In this document: positions 26,604 through 35,420 of the stretch, piece after piece | How the letters are laid out: each line of letters starts with the position of its first letter | How positions within the stretch are numbered: position 1 is the first letter of the stretch | Assembly: GCA_030654805.1 (NCBI GenBank) | Contig: JAURWR010000118.1 | Span: 48,574 to 112,573 of the forward strand | Reading direction: 5' to 3' | DNA length: 64,000 nt | From: Burkholderiaceae bacterium | Lineage (GTDB): Bacteria; Pseudomonadota; Gammaproteobacteria; Burkholderiales; Burkholderiaceae_C | Program-made: the position numbers and the translations under genes | Notes under the pieces: model-generated | The model's database searches: none | Told to the model about the DNA's origin: nothing | The model's input: only the letters and a program-made list of their open reading frames with translations

Positions 26604-27691
26604 GCCTGGATGGATGCGCCGTAGGCGGACAGCTGATCAAGGGTCACCGCACGCATGTCCTGGCCCTGCGCGCAGGCGCGAAACCACGCCGACGTGCGTG
26701 CCACGCCTTCGGCGAGACGCCAGCGCGGTTGCCAGGGCAGCAGCTCGTGCGCCTTGGTGCAGTCGAGCTTCAGGAAATGCGCCTCGTGCGGCGCATCGGG
26801 CGGTGGGTTGTAGACGACCTCGGCATCCGGCCAGTGGGCGCAGGCGAGGTCGACGACCTCACGCACCGAGCGGCAATCAGCATCCTCGGGACCGAAGTTC
26901 CAGCCATCGGCCAAGGCCTGCCCCTGATTGACCAGCGCCTCGGCCAGAAGCAGGTAGCCACGCAGCGGCTCGAGCACATGCTGCCAGGGGCGGACCGCGC
27001 CGGGTGAGCGCACCTCGAGCGCACGCCCGGCGATGAACGCGCGCATCGCATCGGGCAGCAGACGGTCTTCGGCCCAGTCGCCGCCGCCAATCACGTTGCC
27101 TGCACGCGCCGACGCGATGAACGGGCCGTTGGCGAAGAACGAGCGCCGCATCGCGCTGGTCACCAGTTCAGAGCAGCCCTTGCTGTTGCTGTACGGGTCG
27201 TGCCCGCCCATCGCATCGCCTTCGCGGTAGCCCCACATCCACTCGCGGTTTTCGTAGCACTTGTCGCTGGTCACGATCACCACGCCCTGCACGCTGGCGG
27301 TGTGGCGCACCGCTTCGAGCAGGTTCACCGTGCCCATGACGTTGGTCGCGTAGGTCTCGACCGGCTCGCGGTAGGAGCGCCGCACCAGCGACTGCGCGGC
27401 GAGGTGCAGCACGATGTCGGGCTGCGCCTGCGCGAGGCTGGCCTGAAGCGCGGCAAGGTCACGCACATCACCGTGCACATGCGTGATGCCGGTCGCCACG
27501 CGAGCGAGGCTGAACAGGTTCGGCTCGCTCGGCGGCGCCAATGCATAGCCGGTGACCTGCGCACCGAGAGACTCGAGCCACAGCGCAAGCCAAGACCCCT
27601 TGAAGCCGGTGTGGCCCGTGACAAAGACGCGACGGCCGGGCCAGAACGCCGCATCCGGCAGGCGCAGCGGATTGGATGGGTCGACGTTCAT
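26600..27691 (-). CDS. rfbG: CDP-glucose 4,6-dehydratase
   Basis: 363-residue extended short-chain dehydrogenase converting CDP-glucose to CDP-4-keto-6-deoxyglucose. It has GHTGFKG (26-32), the dehydratase T141-S-D-K, and the catalytic Y167-x3-K171 in DPYSNSKGCSE. The identity is strengthened by the overlapping rfbF gene that makes CDP-glucose. The ATG at 27691 overlaps the rfbF stop. The open frame continues 12 codons upstream into rfbF, but that part is not conserved. The usual next enzyme, rfbH, is absent from this window. Confidence 0.93.
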   Translation of the reverse strand: MNVDPSNPLRLPDAAFWPGRRVFVTGHTGFKGSWLALWLESLGAQVTGYALAPPSEPNLFSLARVATGITHVHGDVRDLAALQASLAQAQPDIVLHLAAQSLVRRSYREPVETYATNVMGTVNLLEAVRHTASVQGVVIVTSDKCYENREWMWGYREGDAMGGHDPYSNSKGCSELVTSAMRRSFFANGPFIASARAGNVIGGGDWAEDRLLPDAMRAFIAGRALEVRSPGAVRPWQHVLEPLRGYLLLAEALVNQGQALADGWNFGPEDADCRSVREVVDLACAHWPDAEVVYNPPPDAPHEAHFLKLDCTKAHELLPWQPRWRLAEGVARTSAWFRACAQGQDMRAVTLDQLSAYGASIQA

Positions 27692-28458
27692 GCCCACGTC
27701 TTCCACGGTGCCCGCCCCTCGCTCCACAGCGCTTCGAGCGCCTGCTTGTCACGCAGCGTGTCCATCGGCTGCCAGAAGCCCTCGTGCTGGAACGCCATCA
27801 GCTGGCCATCGGCCACGAGTCGCTCCAGTGGCTCGCGTTCGAGCGTGCTGTGATCGCCTTCGAGGTAGTCGAAGATGGCCGGTTCCAGAACCAAAAAGCC
27901 GCCGTTGATCCACCCGCTTTCGGTGATCGGCTTCTCGGCAAAGCGCATGACCTGGCCGCCGTGGATGTCGAGCGCACCGAAGCGCGCCGGCGGTCGCACC
28001 GCAGTCATCGTGGCGGTCTTGCCGTGGGACTTGTGAAACGCCAGCAATGCGCCGATGTCGACGTTGGACACGCCGTCGCCATAGGTGAGCATGAAGGTGC
28101 CGTCGGTCAGCCAGGGCTTGAGGCGCAGCAGCCGACCCCCGGTCAGCGTATCGAGCCCGGTGTCGACCACCGACACGTCCCAGTCGGTGTCGCTCGCATT
28201 GAGCAGTTCGCGCTCGCCGTGCAGCAGGTTGACGCGGTAGTCGTTGTGGAACAGGTTGAAGTTGAGGAAATAGTGCTTGATCATTTCGCCCTTGTAGCCA
28301 CAGGCGACGACGAAATCCTTCAGGCCATGCTGCGCATAGCCTTTCATGATGTGCCACAGGATCGGCTTGCCACCGATCTCGATCATCGGCTTGGGCCGGC
28401 TCTCGCTTTCTTCGGCGATGCGTGTTCCGCGCCCACCTGCCAACAGCACTGTCTTCAT
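27688..28458 (-). CDS. rfbF: Glucose-1-phosphate cytidylyltransferase
   Basis: 256-residue nucleotidyltransferase making CDP-glucose from CTP and glucose-1-phosphate. The N-terminal signature is LAGGRGTR (6-13) followed by RPKPM and GGKPILWHIM. Other family segments are GDGVSNVDIG and INGGFLVLEP. GGAG sits 8 bases before the ATG at 28458, ruling against the longer in-frame TTG start. It is directly coupled with rfbG and together they supply CDP-4-keto-6-deoxyglucose for the polysaccharide. Confidence 0.95.
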   Translation of the reverse strand: MKTVLLAGGRGTRIAEESESRPKPMIEIGGKPILWHIMKGYAQHGLKDFVVACGYKGEMIKHYFLNFNLFHNDYRVNLLHGERELLNASDTDWDVSVVDTGLDTLTGGRLLRLKPWLTDGTFMLTYGDGVSNVDIGALLAFHKSHGKTATMTAVRPPARFGALDIHGGQVMRFAEKPITESGWINGGFLVLEPAIFDYLEGDHSTLEREPLERLVADGQLMAFQHEGFWQPMDTLRDKQALEALWSEGRAPWKTWA

Positions 28459-28484
28459 GGGTCCACTCCCCTTGGGTTTGAAGT

Positions 28485-29783
28485 TCAAAACGTTCTCAGG
28501 ATCGTCACCAGCAACCGGTCACCCTGCCGCCGCAGGTCGGAGGCCAGCACCCGGTCGTCGACACCCTGGTAGCGCAGGTTGAGCCAGGTCTGCCGATCGA
28601 ACGGCAGCGTGTACGACAGGCGCGGCCTCAGCGTCCGCACGGAAAAGGCGCCGGGGTCGTCGAGCGGCCGGAACTCGGCGACGCTCAGCGAGACGTCGAA
28701 TCGCGAACGGTGCCCAACCCGCCAGCTGGTGCCCAGCCGGACGCTGCGCATCTCGTACATCCGACCCAGGCCGGCCGGCGCGCTCACGTCGCGTTCGATC
28801 GCCAGATCCCACTGACCGCGCGAGTAGGTCTGGATCACGGCGGCGCGCCACAGCGCCAGCCCGCGGCCGTCGCTGCCGCGCGCCGCACCGATCGCCGCCT
28901 TGCCGTACAGCGTCGGACTCCATTGCTGTTCGCCCTCGACCCACACGGCGGTGTAGCGTCCGTTCGGCTGCGACTGAAACTCGGCGCGACGTTCTCGCAG
29001 CAGCACACCCAGTCGCTGCATCGATGTGGGCTGCCAGTGCGCACCGAGTTCGAAGTCCTGCGCCTGGGTGCGAACGTAGTCGGGACTGTGCGAATCCGCC
29101 CAGGTGCCGATCCAGCGAGCCGACAGATCGGTGCGCGGGTCGGTGCGCCAGCCGAACCCGAGTTCATGTCGCTGGTAACTGGTGGAAAACCGCTGATCGG
29201 CCGTGCTGCCGGGCACCGGCCCGGCCGGTGTGCTGCCGGCCGGATCGTGCGAACGCAACAGCGCGCCGAAGTAGTTGACCACGGTCGTCTGGCTCGGCAG
29301 GCCGATGGCACTGCCCTGGACGGCCGATCCGTCGACGCGCGAGCCGTCGTAGTCGCCCTGGACGTGCTGGAGGAGGTCCATCGACGCGTCGATCTCGATG
29401 CGGTGACGCGTGCCTTCGTTCAGCCAGCTGAGCCCGGGCGACACGATCAATGCCGTGCCGTTGCGAACGTTCGTCGGCGACAGCAGCAGGTTGTCGTCGG
29501 CCTCCAGGGTCGCGGCGAGTCGTGACTGCCACGGGTCGCGGCTGGCGCGCGGTGGCAGCAGGGCGCGGTTGCCGAGTTCGCGCAATGGTTGCTGCTCGGC
29601 TGGAACACGTGTGCTCTCGACGCTGTTGAGCCCGGTGCGCAGTTCACCGAACGCAAGCACTGGCCACAAAGGCGGTGCAACGGGCTCGGCGACCGGGCTG
29701 TCGCTGTCGGCGGCGTGCGCCGCACCACACGCCAGAGGCAATGCGCAGGCCAGGGTCAGCATGAGCTTGCCTCGGCAGGTCAT
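28485..29783 (-). CDS. Outer-membrane beta-barrel protein of the polysaccharide operon
   Basis: 432-residue exported protein with a signal peptide (MTCRGKLMLTLACALPLACG, cleavage near AHA at ~22-24). The body has alternating polar/hydrophobic strands (for example RLSYTLPFDRQTWLNLRYQG), and the C-terminus ends in an aromatic (TILRTF), as outer-membrane beta-barrels usually do. It starts inside the stop codon of the Wza-like exporter gene (ATGA). By position it probably helps export or anchor the polysaccharide at the outer membrane. It is not assignable to a characterised family by eye. Confidence 0.72.
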   Translation of the reverse strand: MTCRGKLMLTLACALPLACGAAHAADSDSPVAEPVAPPLWPVLAFGELRTGLNSVESTRVPAEQQPLRELGNRALLPPRASRDPWQSRLAATLEADDNLLLSPTNVRNGTALIVSPGLSWLNEGTRHRIEIDASMDLLQHVQGDYDGSRVDGSAVQGSAIGLPSQTTVVNYFGALLRSHDPAGSTPAGPVPGSTADQRFSTSYQRHELGFGWRTDPRTDLSARWIGTWADSHSPDYVRTQAQDFELGAHWQPTSMQRLGVLLRERRAEFQSQPNGRYTAVWVEGEQQWSPTLYGKAAIGAARGSDGRGLALWRAAVIQTYSRGQWDLAIERDVSAPAGLGRMYEMRSVRLGTSWRVGHRSRFDVSLSVAEFRPLDDPGAFSVRTLRPRLSYTLPFDRQTWLNLRYQGVDDRVLASDLRRQGDRLLVTILRTF

Positions 29784-30451
29784 TGCACGATGACGATGTC
29801 GCCGGGCGCGAGCTCGGCAAGGCTCGGGCCGTCGCCGCGGACGTAGGCGCTGTAGTCGAAGGTCTCGCGTGTCTCGGCACCGCCACGCCGACGCACGACC
29901 AGCACCTTGTCGCGCTTGGCAAAGGGCGTGAATCCATTGGACATGGCCAACGCCTGCACCACACTGACCGGTCCGCGCAGGATCAGTTCGCCGGGGCGCA
30001 GCACCTCGCCGAGCACGTAGACGCGGTAGCTGTGCACCTGCACGAGGCTCACCGTGACCAGCGCCCCCCGCAGCTGCTCGCCGAGCTTGGCGGAGAGCAC
30101 GGTCTCAACCTCGGCAAGCGTGCGACCTACGACGTCCAGAGGGCCCGCCAGCGGATAGCGCAGTGTGCCGTCGGGGGCGACGGGCAACTGCAGGCTGAGG
30201 GCAGGCTGCTTCCAGACCGTGACGCTCAGCACATCCCCCGGTCCGAGGTGGAACGCCGCCGGCGTCTCGGCAGCGGACGGCCCCGCCTGCGCGTGGGCCG
30301 GACGGCCGGTCCCGAGCACAGCGACGAACGTCACCGCAAGGCACCAGTGCAGCACAAGGGAACAGGCCTGCCGACATGGCCGACCCAATGGGATGCCGTT
30401 CGGGGAGGACGCGCGGATCAGGGAGTGGGTGAGAAGCATCTTGGATTCCAT
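29780..30451 (-). CDS. Polysaccharide export protein (Wza-like)
   Basis: About 223-residue periplasmic/outer-membrane export protein. It has a signal sequence (cleavage near PAHA-Q), a poly-export domain (FHLGPGDVLSVTVWKQPAL and PDGTLRYPLAG), then an SLBB-type domain (VYVLGEVLRPGELILRGP). There is no lipobox Cys, unlike Wza. It is short, lacking the extra domains and C-terminal helix of E. coli Wza. Two start codons are close (30451 and 30439). The second has GGAAT 7 bases upstream, so the true protein may be four residues shorter. It overlaps the beta-barrel gene. Confidence 0.88.
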   Translation of the reverse strand: MESKMLLTHSLIRASSPNGIPLGRPCRQACSLVLHWCLAVTFVAVLGTGRPAHAQAGPSAAETPAAFHLGPGDVLSVTVWKQPALSLQLPVAPDGTLRYPLAGPLDVVGRTLAEVETVLSAKLGEQLRGALVTVSLVQVHSYRVYVLGEVLRPGELILRGPVSVVQALAMSNGFTPFAKRDKVLVVRRRGGAETRETFDYSAYVRGDGPSLAELAPGDIVIVQ

Positions 30452-30468
30452 TCGATGGGGTCGGCGAC

Positions 30469-31710
30469 TCAGGGCAGCACCTTGGTCGGCACGGCACTGT
30501 GCTGCTGAACCCGCAGCCGCATCTCGCGGCGCGGCAGGCCTTGTTCGCGCGAGCGCATCACCTCGCGGTAGATGGCGGTCGTGCGGGCGGCCATGGCGGC
30601 CAGCGTGAAGTGTTGCTCGACCCGCTCGCGTGCGGCCCGACCCAGGCGCTGTCGCAGCGCCGGGTCGGCCAACAGCACGCCGGCCTCGCGCACCAGCGCC
30701 GGAACGTCACCGGGCGGCACGATGAGACCGCTTTCGCCGTGGACCATCATTTCGCGGTTGCCACCGACATCGGTTGCAATGATCGGCAGGCGCATGCTCA
30801 TCGCTTCGAGCAGCGAGTAACTGAAGCTCTCGACATACGACGACGACATCAGCACATCGAGGTTGCCGAGCACGGCGGGGATCTCGCTCGACGGAACGTT
30901 CGTCAGCACCGCACGGCCGGTGAGGCCGAGTTCGTCGATGGCACGCGCGACCTCGTCCTTGTAGTGGCCCCAGCCGGGCGGCGCATCACCAATGATGAGA
31001 AACCGGGTGCGCGCATCCCGCGCGGCGATCTCGCGCGCCGCCTTCAGGAAATCGAGCTGCCCCTTGACCGGATGCACGCGGCCGACCATCCCGAACACGA
31101 ACACATCCGAGCGGCCGAAGAAGCGTTCGCGCATGTCGGGCACCGGGACATCGGGGCGGAATCGCGAGATGTCGACGCCGTTGTGCACCACGACGACGGG
31201 CGATCGCTGCGCCCCGGCGCCGGCAAAGCTGGCCATGTAGCCCGAATCGGTGATGACCGCATCGGCACGCGCCTGCGCCTTGCGGTCGGCCCAGGTGTAG
31301 AGCGCGCCCCGCGTGAAGCGACCGCTGAAATTGGTCCAGCCGAAGAATGCATTGACCAGCGCCACTTTCTCGAGGCGCGCGGCGAGCAGGCCGATGATGT
31401 CCGCCCGGTGATCGAGCGCATGCACGATGTCGGCGCGCTCGCTGCGGATCAGCTCGCGCAGCCGCGTGCAGTCCTGCAGGCCGAACTTGGACTCGACCTC
31501 GACCAGCTCGAGCGGCAGTTGGCGCCGACGCGCCTCGATGATCCAGGGCGTCTGATCCATGCCGGGCTTGATGGCCGCCACGAGGGTGGCCTTCACCTCC
31601 TTGGGATCGAGCGCCTGCAGCAACGCGAACGCATAGCTTTCGGCGCCAGTGACATCGTTGATGCCACGCGCATTGCGGAAATACAGGACGCGGAGAGGAC
31701 GTGTCGCCAT
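30469..31710 (-). CDS. Glycosyltransferase, family 4
   Basis: 413-residue GT-B glycosyltransferase. The N-terminal half contains NARGINDVTGAESYAFALLQ. The C-terminal half has FGMVGRVHPVKGQLDFLKA and the E-x7-E donor motif in ESFSYSLLEAM, then PIIATDVGGNREMM. It likely adds one sugar to the repeat unit. No Shine-Dalgarno stands out before the ATG at 31710. The gene is 20 bases after the flippase gene and 17 bases before the Wza-like gene, so coupling through the operon is likely. Confidence 0.9.
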   Translation of the reverse strand: MATRPLRVLYFRNARGINDVTGAESYAFALLQALDPKEVKATLVAAIKPGMDQTPWIIEARRRQLPLELVEVESKFGLQDCTRLRELIRSERADIVHALDHRADIIGLLAARLEKVALVNAFFGWTNFSGRFTRGALYTWADRKAQARADAVITDSGYMASFAGAGAQRSPVVVVHNGVDISRFRPDVPVPDMRERFFGRSDVFVFGMVGRVHPVKGQLDFLKAAREIAARDARTRFLIIGDAPPGWGHYKDEVARAIDELGLTGRAVLTNVPSSEIPAVLGNLDVLMSSSYVESFSYSLLEAMSMRLPIIATDVGGNREMMVHGESGLIVPPGDVPALVREAGVLLADPALRQRLGRAARERVEQHFTLAAMAARTTAIYREVMRSREQGLPRREMRLRVQQHSAVPTKVLP

Positions 31711-31730
31711 GGCGTGGGTGAGTTCGTGAT

Positions 31731-33047
31731 TCAGGCGGTGGGAGGGATGCCGGCCGAGGCGGACAGCGGGGCACGATGGCGAATCGCATGAGACACCATG
31801 CCGACGATCAGGGCGGATTGCAGCAGGCGTGAACCCGTCGTCGCCCAGGCGGCCCCGAGCACGCCATGCTCGGGGATCAGCCAGGTCGCCAGCAGGCACC
31901 AGGCGCCGAGCGCGGCAACACCGGACATCGCATAGCCCTGCGGACGCCCCAGCGAATACAGCACCAGGTAAAGCGGGTGGCTGATCAGTGTCGCGATGAA
32001 CCCCGGAAGCAGCGCGCGCATGACCTGCGCGCTGTCGACGTAGGCGTGACCATAAACCAGACCGACGATCAGGTCCGCCAGTGGGATCAGCAGCAGCAGC
32101 GCGCTACCAACGACAAACAGACGTGGCAGCAGTCGCTCGACATATTGGCGCAACCCCGGCAGGGTGTCGATGCGCGAGGTGGCGGGCAGCTTGACCGTCA
32201 GAAGCGCCACCGTGAACTGATCGATGACCATCAGCAAGGTAGCCGCCGCCGCATACACGCCGGCCGCCACCGCACCCTTGACCTGGGTGAGCACGGGCAC
32301 GGCCAGGTAGGCCTGAAGCAGGAAGCAAAAGTTGGCCAGGGCAGTCCACTTGCCGAAGGCAAACAGCTCGCGCAAGGTGCGCAGATCGAATTCCATCCGC
32401 CGCAGATCGGCACGCAGCAGGCTCATGCCGATCACCGCAGTCAGCACGAAACACAGGACCTGCGTCCAGATCAGCGGCCAGAACGACAAGGCTGCGACGA
32501 GCCACAGCAGGGGCACACACAGCAATCGCAGCAGATTGCCGAAGGGCGTCAGCAGGGCATAGGCCGTGAAACGCTCGCGAGCCTGCAGCACTGCGAGCGA
32601 CAGTGTCGCGAAGCTGGCTGCGACCGCGGTCAGCGCGCCGACACGAACAACATCGGCCACATCCGGCGCAAACCACAACGCGCTGCCCACCCAGAAGAGC
32701 GCGAGCATCGGCACGACCAGCAGCCCGCGCATGATCAGCGCCGATCCGAGCACCGCCGACGCGCGCCCGGCATTGCCCCCGTGATGCTTGGCGTAGAAAC
32801 GCACGACGCCAGGATCGAAACCCTCGCCGATCAGGTTGTGCGCCCAGATGGTTGCGACGGTGAAGGTCGTGAACAGGCCGAACTCGGCCGGGCCGAACAC
32901 GCGGGCCACCAGCAGTCCGATCAGAAAGCCACAGCCCGCACGCAGCATGTTGGCGGCAAACACCATCAGGGCCGGGTTGGAGGCGCGGTGACGCACCGCT
33001 CGCCACAGGCGGGCACTCGGTGCGTCAGAGGTCGGCGGTCTGGTCAT
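31731..33047 (-). CDS. Wzx-type polysaccharide flippase
   Basis: 438-residue inner-membrane protein with about 12 hydrophobic helices spread over the whole length. It begins FAANMLRAGCGFLIGLLVARVFGPAEFGLFTT in the style of the Wzx/MOP exporter family (split here: LRAGCGFLIGLLVARVFG and PAEFGLF). It would move the lipid-linked repeat unit from the inner to the outer leaflet for polymerisation by the Wzy-like protein at 35417. The start overlaps the stop of the preceding membrane protein gene by four bases. AGGG lies just upstream of the ATG. Confidence 0.88.
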   Translation of the reverse strand: MTRPPTSDAPSARLWRAVRHRASNPALMVFAANMLRAGCGFLIGLLVARVFGPAEFGLFTTFTVATIWAHNLIGEGFDPGVVRFYAKHHGGNAGRASAVLGSALIMRGLLVVPMLALFWVGSALWFAPDVADVVRVGALTAVAASFATLSLAVLQARERFTAYALLTPFGNLLRLLCVPLLWLVAALSFWPLIWTQVLCFVLTAVIGMSLLRADLRRMEFDLRTLRELFAFGKWTALANFCFLLQAYLAVPVLTQVKGAVAAGVYAAAATLLMVIDQFTVALLTVKLPATSRIDTLPGLRQYVERLLPRLFVVGSALLLLIPLADLIVGLVYGHAYVDSAQVMRALLPGFIATLISHPLYLVLYSLGRPQGYAMSGVAALGAWCLLATWLIPEHGVLGAAWATTGSRLLQSALIVGMVSHAIRHRAPLSASAGIPPTA

Positions 33048-34582
33048 CGCCCTGCGAGGCCCGACGGCGGAGCAGTCACGGCATGAATCTCGAACGCCGC
33101 GTTGCGAAACACCGGCTGCAACTGCGTGACGTTGGCGGCCGCGAACCGCGCCAGGTCGTCGGGATGTTCGTAATCCATTTCCTTCGCCAGAGGCCCGAGA
33201 CCGACGACGACATGCGTGACGCGGTGTTCGGCGATCAGGCCCCACAAGGCCTCGTCAGTGCGGAAACCGAACGGCGACACGCTCACCCGCTGGGTGTTGA
33301 GGGCGATGGCGCGGGCACGGCCCACCAGAATCACCGCATCGACCGGCGTGCGGTCGCGCAGCCAGGCATAGACCTCGCGCGATTCAGCGTCGCCGGTTCC
33401 GGGACGGATCTCGGTGCGGCTCGCCGCAGCGTGGCCGCTGCCGTAGGCCACAGCGATGGCAGCGACGAGCAGCGCCAAGGCCGTCGTGCCGACACGCGGG
33501 CTCAGCAGACGGCGGATCACCTCACCACCGACCCAGGCGTAGTACAGAAACAGCGGAAACAAGGGCAGCAGGTAGCGCTGCTGAATCATCGTGCCGACCC
33601 AATAGATCACCAGCGGCACGAAGTAGAGCCAGGGCACGACTTCGAGTACGCCGATCCCGCGACGCAGGCTGGCGATGTAGCCCACGCTGGCGAGCACCAA
33701 TGTGCTGACAAACAGCGCAGCGCGGAGTCCGAAATCCCAGGGTGAAGGCAGCGCGTTGGTCCACAGCACCGACAAGCTGGTGACGTAGTGCAGCAGGTTG
33801 TAGCGAAGCGTGTGCGCATCGAGGGTCAGGTTGCCCGCATAGCCGGCATCGGTGTGCAGCCAGGCCGACTGCAGGATCACCAGCACGGCGCACACGAGCG
33901 TCGCGGCGATAACCACCGGGGTCGGTCGACGCAGCCGCCAGAGGTCGACCAACCACAGCGCGGGCAGCAGGACCAGACCGAGGCTGCGCGTTCCATACGC
34001 GAGGTAGGCGACGACACCGAGTGCCAGACCGCGCCAAAGCGTCCGAGCGGACCAAGGGTGCGCATGGCCCGCCCAGCGGTCGCCGAGCCACAGCGTGGCC
34101 AAGAACAAGAACATGAACAGGGTATCGGGCCGCACCTCGTTCCGGAAACCAACGAAGAACGGGCTCAGCCCCAACAGCGCCACCAGACACAGCGCGGGCT
34201 TCACGCCGAGACGTGGCCGCCACAACGCATAGGACATGGCCAGCGAGGCGCCAAGCATCGCGATTCCGAACACCTTCAGGGGTTGCAGGTCCAGCCCCCA
34301 CACGGCGACGACCGGGGTGATCATCAGCGGGTACACCGGCGGATAGGTCGGGGGCCCTGGAACGGCCCACGGGTTGGGCAAGAAACCGGTGTCTGCATAG
34401 GGCTTGCCAGACAGCAGGTTCAGCGCATGCGACAGGTACATCGCATAGTCGTCCCCCCAGTCGTGGCCTGGGCGCAGCTGCGTGAGGTGCAGGACGACGA
34501 TCGCGCCGACCAGCACAGCAAGCGTCAACCACTCGCTGCGGCGGGTCGACTGCAACTCCGCAGGCAGGAACAGCGTGTTCAT
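33044..34582 (-). CDS. Multi-pass membrane glycosyltransferase (GT39/ArnT-like)
   Basis: 512-residue integral membrane protein with roughly 10-11 hydrophobic helices and a hydrophilic C-terminal domain (last ~110 residues). Early on it has the acidic loop GHDWGDDYAMYLSHALNL, like the Asp-containing first loop of polyprenyl-phosphate-sugar transferases of the PMT/ArnT class. It may decorate the polysaccharide at the periplasmic face using a polyprenyl-phosphate sugar, which the DPM-like enzyme encoded just upstream (34659) could provide. The exact acceptor is unknown. Confidence 0.75.
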   Translation of the reverse strand: MNTLFLPAELQSTRRSEWLTLAVLVGAIVVLHLTQLRPGHDWGDDYAMYLSHALNLLSGKPYADTGFLPNPWAVPGPPTYPPVYPLMITPVVAVWGLDLQPLKVFGIAMLGASLAMSYALWRPRLGVKPALCLVALLGLSPFFVGFRNEVRPDTLFMFLFLATLWLGDRWAGHAHPWSARTLWRGLALGVVAYLAYGTRSLGLVLLPALWLVDLWRLRRPTPVVIAATLVCAVLVILQSAWLHTDAGYAGNLTLDAHTLRYNLLHYVTSLSVLWTNALPSPWDFGLRAALFVSTLVLASVGYIASLRRGIGVLEVVPWLYFVPLVIYWVGTMIQQRYLLPLFPLFLYYAWVGGEVIRRLLSPRVGTTALALLVAAIAVAYGSGHAAASRTEIRPGTGDAESREVYAWLRDRTPVDAVILVGRARAIALNTQRVSVSPFGFRTDEALWGLIAEHRVTHVVVGLGPLAKEMDYEHPDDLARFAAANVTQLQPVFRNAAFEIHAVTAPPSGLAGR

Positions 34583-34658
34583 CGGCAGCCGCACGGGCTC
34601 ACTGGGGTACCTTCGTGCTGCGCACTTCGGTATTCGCCCTTGGGGCGGCCCGGCGGGC

Positions 34659-35420
34659 TCATGCCGCACGCTCCTCGTACTTGGCGCACTTGCGCAGGCC
34701 GGTGCGGTGCAGCACGTACTCGCCCAGGATCGCCAGGATGGAGAAGCCGGTGCGCCAGACATTCAGGTGGTTCTCTTCGTCCCCGTAATGCGTCGGGATC
34801 GGCACTTCGACGACGCGCAGGCCGAACACGCGGCACTGGATCAGGATCTCCACGTCGAAGTGGTAATACCCGGCGTTGCGCTCCAGCGGCAGCCGCGCGA
34901 GGGCATCGCAGCGGTAGGCCCGATAGCCGGAATGAAACTCGGACAAACGCCAACCGAGCACCAGGTTGGCGATGCCGGTGAGGAACTTGTTGCCGAGGTA
35001 GCGGTGCAGCGGCATGTTGCCCGCCAGCGCATCGCCGGCCAGACGCGAACCGAAGCACATGTCCGCCTCGCCGCGCTCGACCGGCCCCGTGATGCGATCG
35101 AGCAGTTCCGGGGCGTATTGCCCATCGGCATGCAGCATCACGACGACGCTGTGTCCGCGCTCGATGCAGCGGCGGTAGGCGATCTTCTGGCTGCCGCCAT
35201 AGCCGGCATTCACCGTGTTGCGGATCAATGTGAAGCGCTCCGGCCCGAGCCCGAGTTCACGCGCAGCGTCGCTGGCGATCTCGGACGTGCGGTCGGTGCT
35301 CGCGTTGTCGACCACGATGATCTCGGCGGTTCGCGCGAGGAAGTCAGCCGGGATGCGCCGCATCACCTGCGCCACGAAGCGCTCGGCGTTGTAGGCCGGG
35401 ATGTAGATCGCGAGCGTCAT
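34659..35420 (-). CDS. Glycosyltransferase family 2 (polyprenyl-phosphate sugar synthase-like)
   Basis: 253-residue GT-A enzyme. It starts MTLAIYIPAYNAERFVAQVM and shows VVDNASTDRT and the DXD-type HADGQYAPE. The pattern FGSRL and FHSGYRAYR is typical of dolichol/undecaprenyl-phosphate mannose or glucose synthases. No C-terminal membrane helices follow. It likely loads a sugar on undecaprenyl phosphate for the ArnT-like transferase encoded 76 bases downstream. The start overlaps the stop of the polymerase gene by four bases. Confidence 0.85.
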   Translation of the reverse strand: MTLAIYIPAYNAERFVAQVMRRIPADFLARTAEIIVVDNASTDRTSEIASDAARELGLGPERFTLIRNTVNAGYGGSQKIAYRRCIERGHSVVVMLHADGQYAPELLDRITGPVERGEADMCFGSRLAGDALAGNMPLHRYLGNKFLTGIANLVLGWRLSEFHSGYRAYRCDALARLPLERNAGYYHFDVEILIQCRVFGLRVVEVPIPTHYGDEENHLNVWRTGFSILAILGEYVLHRTGLRKCAKYEERAA

